Source: Heloderma charlesbogerti | Lineage: Eukaryota > Chordata > Lepidosauria > Squamata > Helodermatidae | Length of the DNA: 64,000 nucleotides | Assembly (NCBI GenBank): GCA_026122225.1 | Contig: JANEZZ010001511.1 | Coordinates: forward strand, 620,001-684,000 | Reading direction: 5' to 3' | Shown here: positions 29,181 to 38,684 of the stretch, piece after piece | Numbering within the stretch: the stretch's first letter is position 1 | Layout: every line of letters starts with the position of its first letter | Notes under the pieces: generated by a model | The model's database searches: none | What the model was told of the DNA's origin: nothing | The model's input: the letters and a program-made list of their open reading frames with translations, nothing else | Translations under genes and position numbers: made by a program

Positions 29181-29893
29181 ATAGGGTGGCCAAAAAAGAG
29201 GACATCGATTTGAATAAAATTAGCATATGCTAATATATACACTTAGGGGCCGCGGTGGCTTAGTGGTTAAGACGCTGAACTGCAGACTGGAAGGTCGGCA
29301 GGACAGCAGTTCGAGACCTGAGTGCTGCGTGACGGAGTGAGCTCCCGTCTTCAGTCCCAGCTTCTGCCAACCTAGCAGTTCGAAAGCAAGAAATTGCAAG
29401 TAGATAAATAGGTACCGCCTCCGTGGGAAAGGTAACAGCGTTCCGTGCACCTCGGTGTTCAGTCATGCCGGCCACATGACCACGGAAGCGTCTTCGGACA
29501 GCGCTGGCTCTTCGGCTTAGAAATGGAGATGAGCACCACACCCTAGAGTTGGACACGACTGGTTGGGGACACCTTTACCTTTAATATATACACTTAGCTG
29601 CAAATTCAGTAATTGTTATTGACATTAAATTGAAATACAGGACACCTCACCATAGTGGGGAAGACTGTGAGCAGGTGTCCTGTGTGCCTGCTCAGTCTGC
29701 TGCCCAGGGGCTCACTGATGATGGGCAATTTCAAGGGTCTTTCTCTCCCTTCTGATGGTTCTTTATCTTTACACCGGACATGGATTGGACATCTCTTCAA
29801 ATCAAGGACACCTTCAAAATAGAAGACAGTCCTCTGGCAGCCCTTCAGTCAGAGGACTGTCTGTAAAAGAAGACACATGGCCATAAGCAGGGT
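29181..29893 (+). mobile_element. hAT-like repeat, family TAGGGTGGCCA (copy 4), interrupted
   Basis: Begins TAGGGTGGCCAAAAAAGAGG and continues GCATATGCTAATATATACAC. After a Sauria SINE (29247-29582) it resumes through GACTGTGAGCAGGTGTCCTG, GATGGGCAATTTCAAGG and GACAGTCCTCTGGCAGCCCT. It is the only copy with a clear left end. Confidence 0.72.
29247..29582 (+). mobile_element. Sauria SINE, full length
   Basis: The lepidosaur-specific SINE. The tRNA-related head GGTGGCTTAGTGGTTAAGAC includes the A-box and CAGTTCGAGACCTG the B-box. Next come CCAGCTTCTGCCAACCTAGC, AGTTCGAAAGCAAG, GGCCACATGACCACGGAAGC, GACAGCGCTGGCTCTTCGGC, and the 3' tail TAGAGTTGGACACGACTGG, ending ACCTTTACCTTTA. It is flanked by a perfect 15-bp duplication AATATATACACTTAG (29232-29246 and 29583-29597). 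Its tail shares GAGTYGGACACRACTG with the BovB 3' end at 40754-40770, consistent with mobilisation by BovB. It sits inside a TAGGGTGGCCA-family repeat. Confidence 0.95.
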
Positions 29894-29989
29894 GCCCTTT
29901 CCCATGTCGCCATCCACCTTACTTCACATAGAAGGGCACCTGGAGGAGGATCTCCCATCATGATCACAGTATATGGGCTGGCTCATTTT

Positions 29990-30560
29990 GGATAGGGGTT
30001 ACCCAGGTCTCAAGCTGTGCAGAACTTTAAAGGCCAACACAAGCATGTTGAATTGTGCCTGGAAACAGAAGGGGAGCCAGTGTAGCTGTTTAAGCCCTGG
30101 AGAAATATGTTCCCAGTGCACATTCCCAGTTAATTAGCAGCCTAGTGGATGTATTTTGAACTAATGTTATTTTCTGAAAAGTCTTCAAAGGCAGCCCCAC
30201 ATACAATGCATGGCAGTAGTCCAGCCTTCCAGATGTGCTGGACTGCAACACCCTTGATGCTGGCTGCAAATAATGAGAGATGTAGCCCAGCACATCTGGA
30301 GGGCACCCAGTTGGGGAAGACTGCGGTAGTCTAATCTGGAGATTTGCAGAGCATGTATAGCCGTGGGCAGACTATCTCTCCCAGGAGAAGCATCATAGCT
30401 GGTGCACCAGCCTCAACTTGTGAGAGACGTTTTGTACCACGGAGGCCACTTGGATTTCTAGTGACAAAGCTGGGTCTAGGAGCCCCTCCAAGCTGTGAAC
30501 CAAGGCCTGTAGTGCAAATGCACTGGGACTCATCCCAAGCGGATTTGGATATTCTCATTA
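29990..30560 (-). mobile_element. L2-type LINE fragment, interrupted
   Basis: Minus-strand translation contains GRLDYCHALYVGLPLKTFQK and LVQNTSTRLL, the post-RT block also seen in 17670-18791. Plus-strand wording AAGGCAGCCCCACATACAAT and CAATGCATGGCAGTAGTCCAG equals 18090-18125. A small MITE at 30221-30322 splits it. Heavily decayed. Confidence 0.78.
30221..30322. mobile_element. Palindromic hAT-like MITE, family CAGCCTTCCCCAACC
   Basis: Starts CCAGCCTTCCAGATGTGCTG and ends CACCCAGTTGGGGAAGACT. Flanks GCAGTAGT (30213-30220) and GCGGTAGT (30323-30330) agree at 7 of 8, which supports the 8-bp duplication for the family. Confidence 0.82.
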
Positions 30561-31035
30561 TTCGTTAGGACACAGTATCTCAGCACAGCTGTTTTATTGG
30601 GCCTGCTCCCAAGAAACCGATTTCGTGCTAATGCTACTGAATAGGAAAGAGCTTTTGCTTAACTTAACCAATGTTAGTTGTCCCTGTGCCAGGTTGCTTA
30701 ATGGTGATTAAAACAGGTGCTAAAATAGGTGCCCGGTTCCAAACTTGGATCTCTTTATATGCATCATGCCAAGAGAAGAGCCTGATGATGAACAGATTTT
30801 CTAGAGTGATGCCTCAATCCAGGGAGCTGGACTTTTGATTGAGAGCAGAGTTTCCACTTATTTCCATTGAAAGCAGGATCAGAAACAAATCTGCAGGGCC
30901 CTGTGCTTGGGCAAAACATCTGGAGGAATTCTGGGGCAAGTGAAAAGAATTTCTGTGAGATTCTGGTTATTGTTTTTTTCATACGTGTGTGTGTTTCTCG
31001 TACCTCTGGAATTTCTGCTGATATTTCTGCCCGGT
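30561..31035. other. Unassigned
   Basis: No repeat or gene recognised. Confidence 0.35.
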
Positions 31036-31155
31036 CTGGTGCCCTCCAGCTGTTTTGGAAAACAACTCCCATCACTCTCGGCCATTGGGCATGCCGGTGG
31101 AGACTGATGGGAGTTGTCATCCAAAACAGCTGGAGGGCACCAGTTGGGAAGGCTG
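31036..31155. mobile_element. Palindromic MITE, family CAGCCTTCCCCAACC
   Basis: CTGGTGCCCTCCAGCTGTTT and AAACAGCTGGAGGGCACCAG are perfect inverted arms. The outer CAGCCTTCC is lost on the left and kept (GGAAGGCTGG) on the right. Confidence 0.8.
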
Positions 31156-31159
31156 GCTT

Positions 31160-31375
31160 AAAGCATAGCTCAGTGGTAGGGAAGTACAACAATTCTGCTT
31201 TGCATGCAGAAGGTCCCGGGTTTGGTCCCTGGCATCTCCAGTTCAGAGGGTGACATAGCAAGTGATGACAAAGGCCTCTGCTTGAGACCTCTGCTTGGAG
31301 ACCCGTTGCCAGTCTCAGGCTAGATGGAGATATAGTTTGACCTGGTCCAAGGCCGTTTCTTAGGTTCCTTTGAAG
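31160..31375 (+). mobile_element. tRNA-Ala-like SINE
   Basis: TAGCTCAGTGGTAGGGAAGT, TTTGCATGCAGAAGGTCCCG, GGTTTGGTCCCTGGCATCTC; the tail is altered (GGCTAGATGGAGATATAGTT). Confidence 0.75.
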
Positions 31376-31559
31376 CATTCAAACAACCTCATTGTTCTAT
31401 AAAGATGGCCCAGAATGATCAAATGCTCACACCAAGTAACATTTCTATGCAGAATGGAATGCTTCCTTTAAAACACACATGCACATCTATTTATAATACA
31501 CCACAAACATTGCTTTTAAACAAATCTGAATCCAATTTTCTTTCCCAAACAATAAAAGG

Positions 31560-32030
31560 TTGTCTGTTTTGGGAAAAAATGTTCCATTATTGTCTGCCAC
31601 CACTTGCACGATCAAAGCTTGTTATTGTTGACATTATTGTGCAGCCCTTTGGTTTTCTTACCCATTCTTTAACTTACAGAACCTTTTCTTCTTTTCAATA
31701 TTTGCTGTATACAGTCCTCAATGCCTCAATCATATAATAAATTATATCTCTATCAGTCTTAATGATGCTTCTTGTATAGGTTAACACAAACAAAGCTGGG
31801 TACAATTGGGTCACATAACCTATTATTTCATTCGTTGATTTTGCAATAGATCCCCAGTATTGTTTTGCCTTAGGGGGAATCCGCCATAAATGAATAAAGG
31901 TAGCAGTACAAGAATGACATTTCAAACATAGGATGGAGCGTTTCCATCTGGAAAATAGTGTGTGTTTCATGAGTGAACATGCACATATCTCTTTCAGTGC
32001 ATGTATATCAATTGAAAAACCATGATGGCC
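31560..32030 (-). mobile_element. L1-like LINE, ORF2 C-terminal fragment
   Basis: Minus-strand translation gives LCLKCHSCTATFIHLWRIPP, KAKQYWGSI, then IIYYMIEALRTVYSKYW. This follows the L1 ORF2 terminal pattern C-x2-C-(x)-H-x-W then FW and a terminal alpha-helical block, although the last zinc-binding Cys is Arg here. The element is decayed but the frame is open from about 32020 to 31695. A (GT)n tract adjoins at 32040-32070. Confidence 0.7.
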
Positions 32031-32185
32031 AACAAAGGCTTGTGTGTGTGTGTGTATGTGTGTGTGTGTGAATAAATACATATGTGATAATAATATGTGA
32101 TTATCTACATGTGTTTTCAGAAAATGTTACCCATATAGAAAAGTTCTCATGCTTGAAATGGTCCTGTTCTAATTTCTGTTTAGGG

Positions 32186-32496
32186 TGGGGCCATAACTCA
32201 GTGGTAGGGCACCTGCTCTACCTGCAGAAGGTACTGGGTTCAATCCCTGGCATCTCCTGTCTGAAACCTTGGAGAGCACTGCTGGCCAGTGAGTGGAGAA
32301 CAGCCTTCCCCAACCCGGTCCTCTCCAGGTGTACTGGACTGAAACTCCCATCCTCCCCAGCTAGCAGGGCAGCTGGGCATGATTGGAGTTGTAATCCAGC
32401 ACACCTAGAAGGTGCTGCATTGGGGAAGGGTTGTGTCAACAGTACTGAGGTAGATGGACCAATGGTCTGACCCAGTATAAGGCAGCATTGTATGTT
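32186..32496 (+). mobile_element. tRNA-Ala-like SINE, interrupted by a MITE
   Basis: Head GGGCCATAACTCAGTGGTAG, CTGCAGAAGGTACTGGGTTC, AATCCCTGGCATCTCC; tail AGATGGACCAATGGTCTGAC, CCAGTATAAGGCAGC. The tail resumes after the MITE at 32301-32433. Confidence 0.82.
32301..32433. mobile_element. Palindromic MITE, family CAGCCTTCCCCAACC
   Basis: Starts CAGCCTTCCCCAACCCGGTC and ends GCATTGGGGAAGGGTTG. It interrupts a tRNA-Ala-like SINE; the 8-bp flanks are degraded. Confidence 0.8.
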
Positions 32497-33190
32497 CAGT
32501 TTGTTCTCTAAATCAGAGACCAACACTACTACTAAAAAATGTTAACTATTAAGGAAACAAGGGCACATGCGATCCCTTGGTATTAAGAAGAAGGACTGAT
32601 TAACTTTTGGCCCACTCTGGAGCTTAACTGCAGCTGTTCAAGTGTGGCATTGGGTGGAGGGAGAGAAAGGGCACAGTCCTTAATGTTCCATAGAGGCCAT
32701 GCTTCCCCCTCCTGCCCAGCAAAAGAAAACAAATGCGAAGAAGGGGGAAAAAATGGTCACTCTGTCACCCCATGCCAAATCCTTAATCCCATTTCTCAGA
32801 CTTTTTATAGTCCCATCTTTAGCCATCCGATAGTGCAAATCTGCATGGCAGTTTGGGTCAGGAATCCTACAGAGTCTTCTGCTGCTCTTATGGAAGTAAT
32901 GTTTAGGCATGTTTCCAAAACCGTTTCCAAAACCAAGAGAGGGGGAGAGAAGATTATAAACTGGCTCCCTTAGTGGGTGTCTCCATGAACGATTTACTCT
33001 GAACTGGCTGCATGTTGAGGTCACTAGGGATACATGACATCGTGGTCATCCAGCAGCCACCCCAGAGCTTATGGAAAAACCAGATTTCCTGAGACTGCTT
33101 AAAGTCTGATTCTTTTCCTCAAGTTGGGTTTCGGTGGTATAGTTGTTGTGTGCCTGAACCCCCACACTGACCTTGGGGTGTGCCTTTCAC
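32497..33190. other. Unassigned
   Basis: No repeat or gene recognised. Confidence 0.35.
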
Positions 33191-33199
33191 CGTCACCCT

Positions 33200-33870
33200 G
33201 GTCAAGGGGTGCTTCCGGTGTGTTTCCCATCCCTGCAAAAACCAGTTAGTGTCTACTCAGAAGTAACTCCCATTGTACTCACTGAGGCTTGTCCCTTGAA
33301 TGCCCACATCAGAATTTACAGCGATCCCCCTCAATTGAAATGGCACAGTTTAAAGCACATTCCCTAAATGCTCTAAAGTGTGATCTTGAGGCTCTGATTC
33401 TCCGTTGTTTGGTTTATTGCCGTAGGAAGTAACTACTTCACAGCTTCATTATAGAGATCCTGCACAGTATCGGTTTGGTTAGAAAGGGGGCTGGTTTCCC
33501 ATGCCTGTGTTCTCCCTCCCCCAGCCTTTCCCAGCACAAGCATATGTGTATCTACTCGGAAATAACTCCTATTGTGCTCAGTGAGGCTTGCCCTCTGAAT
33601 GCCCACATCAGAATTTACAGAGATCCCTGCGAACTGAAGTTTAAAGCCTGTAAAGCGCTTCACTGAACCTGCAATTCTCCGTGTCTTCATTTATTGCCTT
33701 AGGAAGTAACTACTTCACACCTTTCTGTGTGGAGATCTTGCAATTAGAAAGGGGGCTGGTTTCCCATCCTGGTGTCCCCCTACCACCGCATCTTTCCCAG
33801 CACAAACATATGTGTGACTACTCAGAAGTAACTCCCATTATGATCACTGAGGCTTGTTCCTGAAATGCAG
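33200..33870. repeat. Tandem repeat, unit about 265-300 bp, about 2.3 copies
   Basis: The phrases GAAGTAACTCCCATTGTACT, GCCCACATCAGAATTTACAG, TAGGAAGTAACTACTTCACA and AGAAAGGGGGCTGGTTTCCC recur in order. CAGAAGTAACTCCC-type starts are near 33257, 33557 and 33820, and GGAAGTAACTACTTCACA is near 33426 and 33701. Units differ by substitutions and a short indel. Confidence 0.85.
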
Positions 33871-33962
33871 GTGCATCTGGACTTTCAGGGGAAAGGAGGA
33901 AGTAGGGGGGGGGAGCCTTTCTTATTGGTTGAGCAGCCCCTGCCAGTCAGATGATGTTCACT

Positions 33963-34496
33963 TAGGGATGTACGAAACGACTTACCTGTTTCGTTTCATA
34001 CATCCGCGGTGGGGGGGGAGGCGCTCCGTCCCTCCCCCTGAAATCCTTGATGGTCGGCTCCGCTCCGTGGTGACTCCGTGGAGCTGCTGGCCGGGGCAGC
34101 CTGCAGTGACATCCAGCCGCTGCTGGGCTGCGCAGGAACACAAATGGTGGCTGCCATAGCCGCCGCCATTTGCGTCCCTTTTTTAGCTGTGATAGGCTAC
34201 GTAAATACTTACGTAGCCTATCACCGTCTCCACAGGGGCACAAAAGGCGTCCCTGCATTAGCCGTGATAGGCTATGTAAGTATTTACGTAGCCTATCACG
34301 GCTAAAATGGTGACGCGAATGGCGGCCGCAGATGCGGCCGCCATTCGCAGAACAACATGAACGGCAGCAGGTGAGTGCTCTGTTTCACGCGCCTTTGGGG
34401 GGGTGGGGGGCTTCTTTCTGCCACGGGTATTGGGGGGCCGAATGCACTGGCATTCGGCCTCACCAAGATCCATGGTGGAATTCTCTGTCATCCCGA
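33963..34496. mobile_element. hAT-like MITE D with alternating palindromes
   Basis: Starts TAGGGATGTACGAAACG and ends TTCTCTGTCATCCCGA, flanked by a perfect 8-bp duplication TGTTCACT (33955-33962 and 34497-34504). The interior holds P1 (34138-34176), P2 (34190-34223), a short linker, P2 (34262-34301) and a P1 variant with a NotI-like core GCGGCCGC (34313-34349). Same orientation as MITE B. Confidence 0.9.
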
Positions 34497-34504
34497 TGTT
34501 CACT

Positions 34505-35357
34505 CCAACCCCCAGCCCCACCAGGAAGTATGTTATATGTGAAGCAATTTTTGCTGGTGTGGAGCACTCCCTTATGGAGCCCTGCACGGACCAAATCGCA
34601 GCAAAGCTGATTCCTTTTAAAAAATCCATTACTCCTCCATTCAATTCTCCTTCCATTGTCATGGAGACACAGTCTTAGTGTTTATGCTGCTAGCAGGACA
34701 TGCCGGAGTTGGTAGTGGAAGGGATTTGGAAATGCTAGGTTGGTGGGGAGAATGCCCCCAAATAGATATGTGGCCCAGAGTTATTGCGGCTTTCAACTCC
34801 ATTCGCTTAACAATAACCCATGCCTATACAACTTGAGTTCTCCCAGCACCTCTAATTTCAGCAGTCCATGGACAAAGCATGTGTGTGACAAAGGCAACTG
34901 GAATACTCTTAAGGTTTCCCCTGGTGTCGCACACTCAGTCGTGCCCCTGCCCACCCTCCTCCAGAAGCCCACATGTTGCATAGCTAGATTCACCCAGCAC
35001 AATCTCCCATGGCAGGCCCAGAGCCAGAATGATCAGAGAGGCCCACAGCCAAGAAACCCATCATTGCTCCCCCTGCAAAAAAGGTTACAAGGGAGTAGTT
35101 TGTGCAAGGCAAGGGAACATATTTGTCCCCCATCCCATCCCTCATTTGGCCCCAATGCTCTTTCTCCCCCTCCCCTATCATGCAATTGCTCGCTTGTTCT
35201 CCTTTTCACCTACATAAGTGCCCCACACAAAGTGATAATGGCAGTATTGTTGCCTGGATGGGCCTCTAATGTTCTTCAGGGCCCTGGCTGGCATATACCC
35301 AGCCTTGAGCAGTTCTGGTGCTGTCCCTGACCCATGCAAGCAAAAGCTGATGATACA
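34505..35357. other. Unassigned
   Basis: A 196-codon plus-strand frame (34740-35330) is open but shows no recognisable domain and is rich in Pro, Ser and His. I do not regard it as a gene. Confidence 0.35.
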
Positions 35358-35660
35358 GGAATATAGGAAGTTGCCTCATCCCCTAGTCACACTGTTGGTC
35401 CATCTGGCTCGGTACTGCCCACACCAGATGTGTTGAACTACAACTCCCAGCATGCCTGACCATGGGCCATGCTGGCTGATGCTGATGAGAATTGAAGTGC
35501 AAAACATGTGGAGGGTACCAGGTTGGAGAAGGCTAGTCTACACTAGTTGGCAGTGACTCTCTAGGGTTTCAGACAGGTTTTTTCTAGCCCTTCTTGGAGA
35601 TGCGGGGAACCGAACCTTTTGTATGGGAAGGACATGCTCCATCACTGAGCTATGGTAAAA
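35358..35660 (-). mobile_element. tRNA-Ala-like SINE, interrupted by a MITE
   Basis: On the plus strand: AATATAGGAAGTTGCCTCAT, TTGGTCCATCTGGCTCGGTA (inverted tail), then the MITE, then GGCAGTGACTCTCTAGGG and GCTCCATCACTGAGCTATGG (inverted head). Confidence 0.78.
35421..35535. mobile_element. Palindromic MITE, family CAGCCTTCCCCAACC
   Basis: CAGATGTGTTGAACTACAAC and AAGTGCAAAACATGTGGAGG; ends ACCAGGTTGGAGAAGGCTAG. It lies within a SINE. Confidence 0.75.
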
Positions 35661-35704
35661 CAGCGCACCCTGATGTACACCAAGGAAGGTATAATAAAAC
35701 AGGA

Positions 35705-36060
35705 GGGCAGACAGTGCCGGCTCCAGGTTCTGGGGGCTGTTGGGCAGGACACCCGCACAGGAACACTTCGTTCAGTGAGTCTACCTTCCCACCACCGTTG
35801 CTACCAGCTGCTATTGCTCCTCATCCTCTCTCTCATTATTGGTACTGCTTGCTTGCTTGAGAGGTAGAGAACCAGTGAGGAAGTAGGTACAGGCATTTAC
35901 TGCTTCTCACCACCACCATTCTTTGGGCCAGAGCAAGAGGCTGCAGGGTGTAATGTTGAAGAGGAACAACTCTAGGGGGCTCTTGTGTGTGGGTTCCTGA
36001 CAGGGTGCAGGCCCTCGGCAGGTGTCCAAGCATGCCTACCCTTGACACCACAGCCCTGAT
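35705..36060 (+). repeat. Dispersed repeat, CAGTGCCGGCTCCAGG type (copy 1)
   Basis: CCAGCTGCTATTGCTCCTCA, TTGCTTGCTTGAGAGGTAGA, GCCAGAGCAAGAGG and CCAAGCATGCCTACCCTTGA recur in order at 43583-43950. Probably a non-autonomous element. Ends CAGTGCCGGC and CAGCCCTG are not convincingly inverted. Confidence 0.65.
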
Positions 36061-36184
36061 GGCAGAGGGCAAACAAACTCAGCAAGGGAAGACACTTTAG
36101 GGAAGAGCATACTGTCTGGATCTCCTTTGGACATCCACCACTCCTCACCGGGGGGGGGGGTCTGCTAATATAGGGGATGGGGCT

Positions 36185-36352
36185 GTAGCTCTTGGGGAGG
36201 GCTGCAGCACAGTAGTAGAGGACATGCTTTGAATGTAAGAGGTCCCAGCTTCAGTCCCTGGCATCTCCAGGTAGAGGAAGTAAACTCTTGCTTGAAATCA
36301 CGGAGAGCTGCTGCCAGTCAGGGTTGACAGTACTGAGCTAGATGGGTCAATG
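36185..36352 (+). mobile_element. tRNA-Ala-like SINE
   Basis: CAGCACAGTAGTAGAGGACA, TGCTTTGAATGTAAGAGGTC, GGCATCTCCAGGTAGAGG; tail GAGCTAGATGGGTCAATG. Confidence 0.8.
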
Positions 36353-37164
36353 AATATATGGTTCTTCAACATTTCAGCTGCTTCAAGAAATCCAACTCAT
36401 TTTAGGAATTCAGTGATTCCATCAGCTTCTAGTAAAGTCTCACTTGAACAAAAAAGAAACAAGGAATCTGTCATCCTCCAGTTCTGTGCTTTTAATCCTC
36501 CTTTTGAGTGTTCACTTTTCCATTATTCCATCTGTCCTTATGGCATCAATCCCAGGGAAAGTGCAAAATGAGAGGGGATTCACAAAGCAGCTGAGAATTC
36601 TATCAGTGCACATGGTGACTTTGGGCTCCCCTTTGACTGGGAGGGGAGTGACAGGGAGAGAGAGAAATTACATAATGTTGATGCCCGAAGAAAGCTGTGG
36701 ATTCACAGGAAAGTGCTGCAAGCCCTGAGCGGTGTAGCGCGAGTCACTCCGAGGCCCGCGGTCAGGAGAGGCCGTGCTGCTTTCTTTCTTTCCCCAGCAC
36801 ATGAGCCCCAGCTTGTTTGCAGGCATAAACACAATCGTTCAGGTGACTGAGCTCTCAAATTGAGAAGTGATAATATGGGGAGGGGGGGGATCTGCTTAGC
36901 TCAGGGGAGTGGTGGCGAATAACAAAAGCCGCTCTCCCTTGAAATAGCTGGTCTCAAAGCAGCCTGGGGGATGACAGTGGTGACTGAGTGAAAATTACGA
37001 TTTAAAGATGAGCCAGCCAAGCAGAACTTGCAAAATAAATTGCTTACAGGTGGCTACTTTATATACATCCCCAATAAATCTGAGTGATTAACATTTAGAT
37101 CCACCATCGTCTGCAGTGTGGACGGCTGACCTGGCTGAAGACATCTCATCACAGTGTTGCAAAG
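36353..37164. other. Unique-looking region; candidate conserved noncoding DNA near 36540-36950
   Basis: Non-repetitive, with retained CpGs at 36730-36770 (GCGGTGTAGCGCGAGTC, GGCCCGCGGTC) in otherwise CpG-poor surroundings. Retained CpG outside transposons can mark a regulatory element. Confidence 0.35.
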
Positions 37165-37345
37165 GATAGGAATGTAGGCAGCTGCCTTATACTGCATCTG
37201 ACCATTGGTCCAGTATTGTCGACACTGACTGGCAGCGGCTCTCCAGGGTTGCAGGCAGGAATTTTTCCAGCTCTACCTGGGAATGCCGGGATCAAACTTG
37301 GGACCTTCTGCATGCAAAGTGTGCACTCTGAGTTACAGATCCTGG
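37165..37345 (-). mobile_element. tRNA-Ala-like SINE, near complete
   Basis: Inverted copy: GTAGGCAGCTGCCTTATACT, GACCATTGGTCCAGTATTGT, GGCAGCGGCTCTCCAGGGTT, then GATCAAACTTGGGACCTTCT, GCATGCAAAGTGTGC. Confidence 0.85.
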
Positions 37346-37562
37346 GGCAAAGCTTTTGGATCGTGTGCGGCTCCAAGATTTGTGTCCAAGCATCCTCTGT
37401 GACACTTCAAGGGTATCTTCTCTGGGATTGCACTGTGCTTCATCAACACCACTTTATATTCCACAGGGTCATAAAATGCAATGGTCACAAAGGACTGTGC
37501 AAGCTTTGGAGTTACACAGAGTTCTTCCTCAGGCTGGATGTTAAATAAATAAGCAAGCAAGT
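37346..37562. other. Spacer
   Basis: No feature recognised; ends with the left target-site copy of BovB. Confidence 0.35.
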
Positions 37563-37635
37563 AAGGTAAACCCCTTCATGGATCACTGCCTTGTTGTGGC
37601 GAAGGGGCTTGCGTAACTCAGTGAAGCCATAAGCT

Positions 37636-38367
37636 ATGCCGTGCAGGGCCACCCAAGACGGACAGGTCATGGCAGAGAGTTCCGACAAAATGTGGTCCAC
37701 TGGAGAAGGAAATGGCAACCCACTCCAGTATTCTTGCCAAGAAAACCCCATGGAATGTATCACAAGGCTAAAAGATATGACGCCGGAAGATGAGCCCCTC
37801 AGGTCGGAAGGTGTCCAATATACCACTGGGGAAGAGCAGAGGGTATTTCCAAGTAGTGCCAGAAAGAGTGAAGTGGCTGGGCCAAAGCCGAAAGGACACT
37901 CAACTGTGGATGTGTCTGGTGGTGAAAAGAAAATCCGATGCTGTAAAGAACAATATTGTTTAGGAACCTGGAATGTCAGATCCATGAATCAAGGTAAGCT
38001 AGAGGTGGTCAAACATGAGATGGCAAGATTGAACATCGACATCTTGGGAATCAGCTAACTAAAATGGACAGGCATGGGCGAATTTAATTCAGGTGACCAT
38101 CATATCTACTACTGTGGGCAAGAATGCCTTAGAAGAAATGGAGTAGCACTCATAGTCAACAAAAGGGTGGGAAAAGCAGTACTGGGGTACAATCTTAAAA
38201 ACGATAGAATAATCTCAGTACAAATCCAAGGCAAACCATTCAACATCACAGTAATTCAAGTCTATGCCCCAACCACTGATGCCGAAGAAGCTGAGGTTGA
38301 TCGGTTCTATGAAGACCTACAACACCTTCTAGAACTAACACCAAAAAAGATGTCCTCTTCATCATAG
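37636..38367 (+). pseudogene. BovB leader and endonuclease N-terminal part
   Basis: First part of the BovB polyprotein. After a leader (GNPLQYSCQENPMECITRLK, EDEPLRSEG) the endonuclease starts at YCLGTWNVRSMNQGKLEVVK, with Asn and the region around the first metal-binding Glu, then YYCGQECLRRNGVALIVNKR and VIQVYAPTTDAEEAEVDRFY. A stop codon (TAA at 38056-38058) follows ILGIS; the second BovB copy reads Lys there. The frame then ends at 38367, because the A-run at 38343-38350 lacks one base. In the shifted frame the endonuclease continues with IGDWNAKVG and CGSDHELLL, up to the frame starting at 38685. APE endonuclease nicks the target DNA for primed reverse transcription. Confidence 0.9.
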
Positions 38368-38684
38368 GGGATTGGAATGCTAAAGTAGGAAGTCAAGAAA
38401 TCACCGGGATAACAGGCAAGCATGGCTTTGGTGCACAAAATGAAGCAGGACAAAAGCTAATAGAGTTTTGCCAAGAGAACACGCTGATCATAGCAAACAC
38501 TCTTTTCCAACAGCACAAGAGGCGACTCTACACATGGACATCACCAGATGTTCAATATCGAAATCAGATTGATTATGTCCTTTGCAGTCAAAGATGGAGA
38601 AGCTGTATACAGTCAGTAAAAACAAGACCTGGAGCTGACTGTGGCTCAGATCATGAGCTGCTTCTTGCAAAATTTCAGCTTAAA

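Noticed and set aside
33200..33870. Regularly repeated segments considered as a CRISPR array
   Set aside because: The unit is about 280 bp with diverged copies, in a vertebrate genome. It is a tandem duplication.
34740..35330. 196-codon plus-strand open frame
   Set aside because: No recognisable domain, composition like random Pro/Ser-rich frames, no splice or promoter support.
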